This document shows positions 7,234 to 12,867 of a stretch of DNA of 12,867 bases, piece after piece; positions within the stretch are counted from its first letter, which is position 1, and each line of letters begins with the position of its first letter. The position numbers were made by a program, and so were the translations under genes. The stretch comes from Patescibacteria group bacterium. Its GTDB lineage: Bacteria > Patescibacteriota > Patescibacteriia > UBA2591 > PGYQ01. The notes below the pieces were generated by a model. It was not told the DNA's origin, did not search any database, and was given only the letters and a program-made list of their open reading frames with translations. Location of the stretch: the NCBI GenBank assembly GCA_020057535.1, contig JAGVFS010000024.1:1-12867 (forward strand), read 5' to 3'.

Positions 7234-7331
7234 AAAACTTTGACAAAAATCCTGAACAATATTATAAAATCCCTTTATTTTAGCTAAAATAATTTTTTAT
7301 TTAAAAATAAAATGGCTTTTTTAAAAAAAAT
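7234..7331. repeat. Dispersed palindromic repeat, copy 1 (right end lost)
   Basis: Begins aaaactttgacaaaaa and matches copies 2 and 3 through the core TTATTTTAGCTAAAATAA, itself an 18-nt perfect palindrome, to AAATGGCTT. Its right end then degenerates into poly-A and runs straight into copy 2; the unit period is 98 nt. The right terminal inverted repeat is missing. Confidence 0.8.
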
Positions 7332-7443
7332 AAAACTTTGGTAAAAATTCTAAACAATATTGTAAAATTCTTTATTTTAGCCAAAATAATTTTTATTTAG
7401 AAAAAATAAATGGTTTATTTAAGAGAAATTAATCAAAGTTTAA
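7332..7443. repeat. Dispersed palindromic repeat, copy 2
   Basis: Same orientation as copies 1 and 3. It shares a 32-nt identical stretch with copy 3 (7363-7394 versus 12773-12804) and a second identical stretch ttatttaagagaaattaat. It ends CAAAGTTTAA, the inverse of its left end AAACTTTG. Relative to copy 3 it lacks about nine bases just before the right end, so its terminal inverted repeat is shorter. Confidence 0.88.
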
Positions 7444-7506
7444 TAAAAATTTATTTAAAAAATCATTAAAAACTTATACAAAAATTTTTCTTAAAATTTT
7501 ACTCGT

Positions 7507-7578
7507 CTCCTTGTAGTTCAATGGATAGAACTGCGCACTCCTAACGCGCGGATGGAGGTTCGATTCCTCCCGAGGAGA
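7507..7578 (+). tRNA. tRNA-Arg, anticodon CCT
   Basis: A complete 72-nt cloverleaf. Acceptor CTCCTTG (7507-7513) pairs with CGAGGAG (7571-7577), one G-U, discriminator A. The D arm is GTTC-AATGGATA-GAAC (7516-7531). The anticodon stem GCGCA/CGCGC encloses loop CTCCTAA (7538-7544) with CCT at positions 34-36, which decodes AGG. The T arm is GGAGG-TTCGATT-CCTCC (7554-7570). The last anticodon-stem pair (31-39) is an A-C mismatch. CCA is not encoded (TTA follows), so it must be added by a nucleotidyltransferase. It is convergent with pth, 37 nt away. Confidence 0.95.
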
Positions 7579-7615
7579 TTATAATAAAATTAAAAAATTA
7601 AAATTTTTACTCATT

Positions 7616-8179
7616 TCATTTATTATATTCATTCATCGCTTGATCTACTCCTTTTTCTAAAATCATCTTAACAGCCGAGATAATTTTTTTAAAACTTTCA
7701 AAAATAATTTTTTGTTCCTCTTTATTAAATTTTTGTAAAACAAATTTATGCGCGTCATAAATTTTTTCTGGTCTTATTCCAATCCTAAGTCTAATAAAAT
7801 TTTTTGTTCCTAAACAATTAATAATCGACTGCACCCCTTTTTGTCCTGCTGAGCTTCTATTTTTACTAATTCTAATTTTACCAAAAGGTAAATCAAGATC
7901 GTCGTGAATTACTAAAATATCTGACGTTTGATATTTGGTATCTAACACTATTTTTTTTACCACTTGACCAGATTCATTCATGTATGTTTGAGGTTTAACA
8001 AGAATAATATTTTCACCTGCGATTTTTCCTTTAGAAATTTTAGCATTAAAAATTAATTGAAAATTGAAAATTGAAAATTGAAAATTAGCAGCGATTTTAT
8101 CGACTGCTATAAACCCGCAATTATGACGGGTTTTTTTATATTCCTCTCCGGGATTTCCTAATCCAATAATAAATTTCAT
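7616..8179 (-). CDS. pth: Peptidyl-tRNA hydrolase
   Basis: Cleaves the ester between peptide and tRNA on prematurely released peptidyl-tRNAs, recycling tRNA. 187 aa, normal length. Motifs: GLGNPG (6-11, with catalytic-site Asn), TRHN (catalytic His), PQTYMNESG, and HDDLDLPFGKIRI with the catalytic Asp. The segment usually reading GHNG is GQKG here (SSAGQKGVQSII), so two residues often seen near the tRNA-binding site are substituted. Residues about 36-46 (NFQFSIFNFQL) come from four exact 7-bp repeats (8057-8084). They replace rather than lengthen the normal segment. Start ATG 8179 gives the canonical MKFIIGLGNPG. It is last gene of the LCP-der-pth cluster, 64 nt after der with a hairpin in between. 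It ends in TGA, unlike its neighbours. Confidence 0.95.
   Translation of the reverse strand: MKFIIGLGNPGEEYKKTRHNCGFIAVDKIAANFQFSIFNFQLIFNAKISKGKIAGENIILVKPQTYMNESGQVVKKIVLDTKYQTSDILVIHDDLDLPFGKIRISKNRSSAGQKGVQSIINCLGTKNFIRLRIGIRPEKIYDAHKFVLQKFNKEEQKIIFESFKKIISAVKMILEKGVDQAMNEYNK
8057..8084. repeat. Tandem heptanucleotide repeat inside pth
   Basis: Four exact copies of TTGAAAA on the plus strand (TTTTCAA in the coding strand), translated as a 7-residue period FQFSIFN-FQ. It has the same unit length and in-frame behaviour as the repeat in gatA but a different unit sequence. Confidence 0.92.
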
Positions 8180-8200
8180 ATTTGATGACTATGTGAAATA

Positions 8201-8240
8201 TGTGAAATATGCGGAAGTGAGACTTCCGCATATTTCCACA
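8201..8240 (-). other. Strong hairpin between der and pth
   Basis: tgtgaaatatgcggaagt (8201-8218) pairs with acttccgcatatttccaca (8222-8240): an 18-bp stem with one bulge and a 3-nt loop. It is markedly GC-richer than its surroundings. The structure begins 3 nt after the der stop. No U-tract follows in the direction of transcription (ATTTCACATATTTCAC), so attenuation or mRNA end-processing is more likely than a classic terminator. Part of the arm is also duplicated as tgtgaaata at 8192-8200. Confidence 0.7.
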
Positions 8241-8243
8241 TTA

Positions 8244-9608
8244 TTAATTAGGTTTTTCAAGTTCAATTATAATAGGCACTCCTTTAAAATTAAATTTTTC
8301 CCTTAATTCTTTTTCTAAAATATTCAAACACGCTTGAGGTAATGGAGTTTTTTGTTGAATAACTAAAACAAATCTAAAAGGATTGGCTCCTATTTGGCTA
8401 AATTTAAAAACTGAAAAAAATTTTTGCTTAACGGTTTTTGGATAAAGATTACGTTCTGATGGATGAATAAAAAAAGAATACTTTTTTATCATTTCTTTTA
8501 AAAATTCATCTAAATCTTTTTGATTAATTAATTTATTTAATCTTTGTTTAATTTGTAAAGCTATATTTAAAATTTTTTTTATTTCAAAATTTTCTTTAGC
8601 TGAAACAAAAAGAATCGGCGCCCATGAAAGATGAGAAAATTGCCATTTAAAATATTGCATATATTCATTTATTTTTTTTCTTTCTTTTGTTGACATTAAA
8701 TCCCATTTGTTTATTACTAATATAACCCCTTTTTTTGTTTCTTTTATATAGTCAGCTATTCGTTTATCTTGAGAACTAATTATTTTTCCAGCTTCAACGA
8801 CTAAACAAATTATATCGGCTTTTTTAAACATTTGCAGACTTTGTAATGTTCCAGTTTTTTCTATATAAGAATCTATTTTATTTTTTTTTCTCAATCCGAC
8901 TGTATCAATAATGACAATTGGTTGATTTTTATAAATAATTAAAGTGTCCAAAACTTCACGAGTTGTATGCGGTTGTTCACTAACAATAACCCTCTCTTCG
9001 CCAAGTAGAACGTTTAAAATAGAAGATTTTCCAACATTTGGTCGACCGACTAAAATAATTTTAGTTACTGATTTTTTTGTTAAACTTTCATTATTTTCAT
9101 CTGATTGAACTGTTGGCAAAACAAAAATTTTTTTTACTATTTCATCAAGAAGATCGCCAGTTCCAATTCCAGTTACCGCTGAAACTAATATTGGTTCACC
9201 TAGTCCCAATTTAAAAAAATCGCTAGTTAATTTTCTTAAATTATTGCTATCAACTTTATTCACTATTAAAATAACCGCTTTTTTAGATTTTCTTAAATTT
9301 TTTGCGATCTCTTTGTCTTCAAAAAGCATCCCCTCTCTAACATCAACAACAAAAAGAATTAAATCCGCTTCTTTAATGGCAATTTGAGTTTGTAATTGAA
9401 CTTTTTTTTCAATTTCATCCATCTCTGTTTTTTGTAATCCTCCAGTATCTATTAATTCAAATGTTTTCCCCCTCCAAAAACATTTCATGTAATTTCTATC
9501 GCGAGTCGTACCAGCTATTTTAGAAATAATGGCTTTTTGCTGATCAATTAAACGATTAAAAAGTGTTGATTTTCCAACGTTTGTTCGTCCAATAATGCAT
9601 ACTTTCAT
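8244..9608 (-). CDS. der: Ribosome biogenesis GTPase Der (EngA)
   Basis: Essential tandem GTPase acting in 50S subunit maturation. 454 aa, within the family range. The first G domain has GRTNVGKST (7-15), TTRD 34-37, DTGG 54-57 and NKVD 117-120. The second has GRPNVGKSS (188-196), TTRE 215-218, DTVG 235-238 and NKWD 300-303. A C-terminal KH-like domain runs from about 350 to the end, including KIKQRLNK and GVPIIIELEKP. In the first P-loop the usual GRPNVGKS Pro is Thr, a mild change. ATG 9608 places the P-loop at residue 7, as expected. It lies between the LCP gene (103 nt upstream) and pth. No Shine-Dalgarno is seen. Stop is TAA, immediately followed by the hairpin at 8201-8240. Confidence 0.97.
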   Translation of the reverse strand: MKVCIIGRTNVGKSTLFNRLIDQQKAIISKIAGTTRDRNYMKCFWRGKTFELIDTGGLQKTEMDEIEKKVQLQTQIAIKEADLILFVVDVREGMLFEDKEIAKNLRKSKKAVILIVNKVDSNNLRKLTSDFFKLGLGEPILVSAVTGIGTGDLLDEIVKKIFVLPTVQSDENNESLTKKSVTKIILVGRPNVGKSSILNVLLGEERVIVSEQPHTTREVLDTLIIYKNQPIVIIDTVGLRKKNKIDSYIEKTGTLQSLQMFKKADIICLVVEAGKIISSQDKRIADYIKETKKGVILVINKWDLMSTKERKKINEYMQYFKWQFSHLSWAPILFVSAKENFEIKKILNIALQIKQRLNKLINQKDLDEFLKEMIKKYSFFIHPSERNLYPKTVKQKFFSVFKFSQIGANPFRFVLVIQQKTPLPQACLNILEKELREKFNFKGVPIIIELEKPN

Positions 9609-9711
9609 AGATTAACTTGTAACTGATAGTTTGCAACTTTTTAGAAAAATATAAGCAGACAGATCAGTCATGAAATTATAAAAATAAAAATTAAAATATA
9701 AAATTATTTTA

Positions 9712-11163
9712 TTATTTTAATATGTTTTTCCCTAAAATAATTAAAAAATCAGTTGAAGGAAGATTTTTAATATTTTTAGGAAAGACATTTGAAGGAACAG
9801 TGGCGATTTCTTCAGCGGAAGGTGAAGAATTCAAAAAACGAAAAGCATTAGGAATAACAGTAGCATTAAATTTTTTTTGAAGAAAAACAAGGGCTTCTGA
9901 TTTTTGGTCAAAACACAAATCATAAATAATTGTCTTTTCATAATTTTGATGATCCGCGTTGTTTATTTTAATTATTTTATAATTTAAATTTTTCAAATCT
10001 TGGGCTACTTTATTAGCTAAACCGGGATTATCTGTTCCATTCTGAATAATCAAACGAGGCTTATTAATAACAACAAAATCTGTTTTGCCAACAAAATTCT
10101 TATCAAAAATATTTTGAATCAACAAAGACATTTCTTTAAAATTTCCCGCTTTAGGATTTAGAATAAAAGCTCCGGCGATTGTTTTTTCCGGATAAAGATA
10201 ATTAGAAGTATCAAAAACAAAATGTTGAATTTTAGCAATGTCCATATTTTTAAATATTGTTAATAAACTAATAATTTCTTTAACATTTAAATTGGTTTTT
10301 AAATGATTTTTTAACATTTCATAAATAGCGGAAATTTTTTGAGGATTAGTCAAAGTAGAAAGAGATAGAAATTTTCCCTTAAAAGCCACAATTATTTTTT
10401 GTTGTCTTTTTGCTCTTGCAAAATCAGATCCTTCTCCATTATTTCCATGGCGACTACGAGCAAATGTTAAAGCTTTTTTACTATCGAAATGTTGCCACCC
10501 TTGTTTAAATGTTATTTGATGTAAAGAATCATGAAAAGTTTTTTCAACATAAATATCTAATCCGCCAAAATCGTCAATTATTTTTTTAAATCCTTCAAAA
10601 TCAATTCGAATGTAATAATGAATTGGAATTTCAAATAATTGACTTAAATTTTCTGCGGTAAAAATAGCGCCATTTCCAAATTTTTCTGTTTCACCAAAAG
10701 AATTAAGAGTATTGATTTTTTGCCATCCATAATTTGAAATTGGAACAAAAAGATCGCGCGGAATAGAAACCATAGCCATCTCTTTAGTTTTAAAATTTAA
10801 ACTAATTAACATTGTTGTGTCAGCTAAAAGTCCACCCGGATGATTATCTCCCCCAATCCCTAAAAGCAAGATATTAACTCTGTTTTGGTCTTTTTTAATT
10901 AAAAAATCTCCGGCTGGAATAAATCTATAAAATTGATTTAACAAAGAATTTTCTTTTTCTATTTTTTTTAAAGCGTTATTTTTTTTTGATAAAATAATAT
11001 TGGGTGCGTAAACAAACGCCAATAAAATAACCACAAAAGAAATTATTCCAGCTAAAGAAAAATAAATAAAAAAATTTTTCCAATTTAGTTTTTTTTGAGA
11101 ACATTTCTCAAATTTTTCCGATAAAGAATTATCTTTAATAAGATTATTTTTAAAATCAGACAT
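9712..11163 (-). CDS. LytR-CpsA-Psr (LCP) family membrane protein
   Basis: LCP proteins are membrane-anchored phosphotransferases that move glycopolymers from undecaprenyl-phosphate carriers onto the cell wall. This 483-aa protein has a short charged cytoplasmic N-terminus, one transmembrane helix at about 31-53 (FFIYFSLAGI...VILLAFVYA), then an extracellular LCP domain at about 95-265. The domain shows NILLLGIGGD, ADTTM (115-118), SIPRDLFVP with Arg136/Asp137, INTLNSFGE, and FARSRHGNNGEGSDFARAKRQQ containing Arg236, Arg238, Asp247, Arg250 and Arg253. A C-terminal LytR_C-like domain starts near 362 (VINKPRLIIQNGTDNPGLA) and runs to about 445. Which polymer it transfers cannot be told from sequence. 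ATG 11163 has no Shine-Dalgarno; a TATAAT at 11180-11175 on the minus strand would give an almost leaderless mRNA. Stop is TAA. Confidence 0.92.
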   Translation of the reverse strand: MSDFKNNLIKDNSLSEKFEKCSQKKLNWKNFFIYFSLAGIISFVVILLAFVYAPNIILSKKNNALKKIEKENSLLNQFYRFIPAGDFLIKKDQNRVNILLLGIGGDNHPGGLLADTTMLISLNFKTKEMAMVSIPRDLFVPISNYGWQKINTLNSFGETEKFGNGAIFTAENLSQLFEIPIHYYIRIDFEGFKKIIDDFGGLDIYVEKTFHDSLHQITFKQGWQHFDSKKALTFARSRHGNNGEGSDFARAKRQQKIIVAFKGKFLSLSTLTNPQKISAIYEMLKNHLKTNLNVKEIISLLTIFKNMDIAKIQHFVFDTSNYLYPEKTIAGAFILNPKAGNFKEMSLLIQNIFDKNFVGKTDFVVINKPRLIIQNGTDNPGLANKVAQDLKNLNYKIIKINNADHQNYEKTIIYDLCFDQKSEALVFLQKKFNATVIPNAFRFLNSSPSAEEIATVPSNVFPKNIKNLPSTDFLIILGKNILK

Positions 11164-11496
11164 AAAAATGTAAAATTATAAATTATGAATGTAGGAAAAT
11201 AATAATAAATTTTCATCCGTCAATTCGCCAACTAACAGACTAATTAACCTAATTACTATAAACAAATCTAAAATTTTAAATTCTTTCAAAACGTCTAAGA
11301 GGGGTAAATGATTAAATTAGATATTGAGTTATCGTGGCACTGTTATTATGGCATTATTTAAACTAATTAAAATTAGAAATAATTAAATTAATTTGTTTCA
11401 ATGTTTTCTTATTTTATTATTCTAAAAACAAAAAGTCAATTTATATTATATTATTGTATTAGAATGTTTTTATGTTATAATATTTTATATTTTTAT
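11164..11496. other. Divergent spacer between the LCP gene and prfB
   Basis: Contains the prfB promoter (11454-11481) and a possible minus-strand TATAAT for the LCP gene (11180-11175). It also holds an isolated 17-codon frame at 11308-11361 (plus; MIKLDIELSWHCYYGII) preceded by AGAGGGG. No recognised RNA gene. The 11200-11360 portion is somewhat richer in G and C than most other spacers in the window. Confidence 0.55.
11454..11481 (+). promoter_or_regulatory. Promoter of prfB, extended -10 type
   Basis: TTGTAT (11454-11459), a 16-nt spacer, then a perfect TATAAT (11476-11481) with upstream TGT (11473-11475) as an extended -10. The start would fall near 11488-11490, only about 7-9 nt before the prfB ATG at 11497. 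The mRNA would be nearly leaderless, consistent with the absence of a Shine-Dalgarno there. Confidence 0.6.
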
Positions 11497-12604
11497 ATGC
11501 AAGATTTAATTAGTAAAATTAAAGAATTACAAAGAAAACTTTCCAAAACAGGGAGGTTTCTTTGACTTTGCTAAAAAAAAAGTAGAAATTAAAAATTTAG
11601 AAGACGAAATGACTCAATTGGATTTTTGGCAAGATCAAGAAACGGCAAAAAATAAAAGCAAAAAATTAAATAATTTAAAAGAAGAAATATTGACTTGGGA
11701 AAAATTAATTCAAGAAACAAATGATTTATTAGAAATTTCTTTTTTAGACAAAGAAGCAAAAGATATTTCTTTAAGAAAAGAAATAGAAAAAAAATTATTT
11801 TCTTTGGAAAAAAAATTTGAATATTTTGAATTTTTTATTTTATTTAATCAGAAATATGATTCTTATAACGCGATTGTAAATATTCACGCTGGAGCAGGAG
11901 GAGACGACGCTCAAGATTGGACAGAAATGCTTTTACGAATGTATTTAAAATTTTGCGAAAAAAGAAAATGGCAAGTAAAAATTATTGAGGAATCTAAAGG
12001 AACTGAAACGGGAATTAAAAACATAACTTTAGAAATTCAAGGAAATTTTGCTTATGGATTTTTAAAATCGGAAGCCGGAGTTCATCGTTTAGTTCGTATT
12101 TCTCCATTTGACGCGGAAAAAATGAGACACACCTCTTTTGCTTTAGTTGAAGCTTTACCTGAATTAGAAGAATTAAAAGAAATTGAAATTGATCCGGAGA
12201 ATTTAAGAATTGATACTTATTTAGCCTCGGGACATGGAGGACAAAATGTTCAAAAAACCGAAACCGCTGTAAGAATCACTCATTTGCCAACTAAAATTGT
12301 TGTTAGTTGTCAAAACGAACGTTCACAATCGCAAAATAAAGAAATGGCAATGAAATATTTACAAACAAAATTATTTCAACAATATTTAATTAAACAACAA
12401 AAAGAAAAACAAGATCTTAAAGGCGAATTTAAACCAGTTGAATGGGGAAGTCAAATTCGTTCTTATGTTTTGCATCCTTATCAAATGGTTAAAGATCATA
12501 GAACTAATTATGAAACAAATGACACAGAAGCCGTTCTAAATGGAGGAATAGATGAATTTATCGACGCATACTTAAGACACAGCATAAAAACACAAGAGAC
12601 ATAA
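11497..12604 (+). CDS. prfB: Peptide chain release factor 2, expressed by programmed +1 frameshift
   Basis: Terminates translation at UGA and UAA. ATG 11497 opens a 22-codon frame ending in TGA 11563. Translation resumes in the +1 frame at GAC 11564 and runs to TAA 12604, giving a joined protein of 368 aa, the usual RF2 length. The N-terminus is MQDLISKIKELQRKLSKTG. Domain landmarks in joined numbering: HAGAGGDDAQDW (130-141), SPF stop-codon motif at 202-204 (RF2-specific, for UGA), and GGQ peptidyl-hydrolysis motif at 247-249 in ASGHGGQNVQKTETAVR. Starting at the internal ATG 11609 would delete the first 37 residues and is rejected. The gene is autoregulated: low RF2 lets ribosomes pause at UGA and shift. 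It stands alone, divergent from the LCP gene. Confidence 0.97.
11551..11566 (+). promoter_or_regulatory. RF2 programmed +1 frameshift signal
   Basis: The sequence GGGAGG-TTT-CTT-TGA-C has the same architecture as the E. coli prfB site. An internal Shine-Dalgarno (AGGGAGG, 11550-11556) lies three bases before the slippery CTT. In-frame TGA (11563-11565) follows, with C as the unfavourable fourth base. tRNA-Leu slips from CUU to UUU and reading continues with GAC. Even though gene starts here lack Shine-Dalgarno sequences, this internal one is well preserved. Confidence 0.96.
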
Positions 12605-12620
12605 AACATTAAAATATTTA

Positions 12621-12642
12621 ATTTTTAAATTAATTTAAAAAT
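12621..12642 (+). terminator. AT-only palindrome after prfB
   Basis: A perfect 22-nt palindrome centred on AAATTAATTT, 16 nt after the prfB stop. It has no G or C and no loop, so a cruciform or weak hairpin is possible. A second small hairpin CTTTGA-cttttaat-TCAAAG lies near 12690-12710. Neither is a convincing terminator. Confidence 0.25.
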
Positions 12643-12739
12643 AAACGCAATCAAGTTAAAATAAAATTTTAAGTTTTTAGTTATAACTTTGACTTTTAAT
12701 TCAAAGATTTAATTTATTAAATTGAAAATTAAATTATTT

Positions 12740-12865
12740 ACTAAACTTTGGCAAAAATTCTGAACAATATTATAAAATTCTTTATTTTAGCCAAAATAAT
12801 TTTTTTGTTTAAAAAAATAAAATGGCTTATTTAAGAGAAATTAATAAAATTTGCCAAAGTTTAGT
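12740..12865. repeat. Dispersed palindromic repeat, copy 3 (most complete)
   Basis: 126 bp bounded by perfect 16-bp terminal inverted repeats: actaaactttggcaaa at 12740-12755 and its exact reverse complement at 12850-12865. Inside, TTATTTT-AGCC-AAAATAA is a 7-bp hairpin. AGCCA-aaata-ATTTTTTT pairs imperfectly with AAAAAAAT-aaaa-TGGCT further right, so the whole unit is a long imperfect palindrome. It has no coding capacity. The family resembles a MITE or REP/BIME-type element. The window ends two bases later, so target-site duplication cannot be judged. Confidence 0.9.
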
Positions 12866-12867
12866 TA

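Larger units (their letters stand above)
6961..7506. other. Long non-coding spacer with tandem repeat copies
   Basis: No protein-coding frame was recognised. The stretch holds the putative methyltransferase-operon promoter, then two adjacent copies of the dispersed repeat (7234-7331 and 7332-7443), then about 60 nt of very AT-rich leader to the tRNA. TATACA at 7475-7480 could be a -10 for the tRNA. Confidence 0.6.

Noticed and set aside
7200..7600. A CRISPR array
   Set aside because: The repeats are about 100 bp, imperfect palindromes, only two in tandem with no unique spacers between them, and no cas genes are present.
11497..11565. prfB as a pseudogene because of its in-frame TGA
   Set aside because: The interruption is exactly the known RF2 programmed frameshift signal, and the joined protein has normal length and motifs.

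Overview
The window reads as chromosomal DNA of a very AT-rich bacterium with a reduced, compact gene set, most likely a member of the Candidate Phyla Radiation (Patescibacteria), possibly Parcubacteria. This is inferred from base composition, the short Rel protein that stops after its TGS domain, the almost complete lack of Shine-Dalgarno sequences, and protein flavour; no taxonomic marker gene is present. The genetic code is the standard bacterial one. prfB (RF2, a UGA reader) is present with its autoregulatory UGA frameshift site, pth ends in TGA, and the other ten genes end in TAA. This argues against the UGA=Gly code of Gracilibacteria/Absconditabacteria.

Layout. 102-1552 (+): a (p)ppGpp synthetase/hydrolase of the Rel/SpoT family whose first 12 codons lie in a different frame from the rest, the break falling in a run of seven A. 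1766-3595 (-): gatC-gatA, two subunits of the tRNA-dependent amidotransferase; gatB is not here. 3596-3886: divergent regulatory region with two small hairpins just before greA. 3887-4345 (+): greA. 4346-4822: non-coding spacer between convergent genes. 4823-6960 (-): SAM methyltransferase, YraN-family protein (overlapping by 26 nt) and nusA, apparently one operon. 6961-7506: non-coding, carrying two tandem copies of a dispersed repeat. 7507-7578 (+): tRNA-Arg(CCT). 7616-11163 (-): LCP-family membrane protein, der, pth. 11164-11496: divergent spacer with a strong promoter for prfB. 11497-12604 (+): prfB with a programmed +1 frameshift. 12605-12867: spacer with a third repeat copy whose ends form perfect 16-bp inverted repeats.

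Function. Nearly everything is core information processing: elongation (nusA, greA), termination and peptidyl-tRNA recycling (prfB, pth), ribosome assembly (der), tRNA charging (gatCA, tRNA-Arg) and the stringent response (rel). The LCP protein is the only envelope gene. No mobile-element gene, defence system or CRISPR array is visible.

The unusual content lies in the non-coding and low-complexity DNA. There is a MITE-like imperfect-palindrome repeat family (three copies). Heptanucleotide tandem repeats sit inside two essential genes (gatA, pth) and are translated in frame. Hairpins abut stop codons inside operons. In addition, rel has a poly-A frame break, and GatA has Ser-to-Thr at the position of the catalytic cis-serine.
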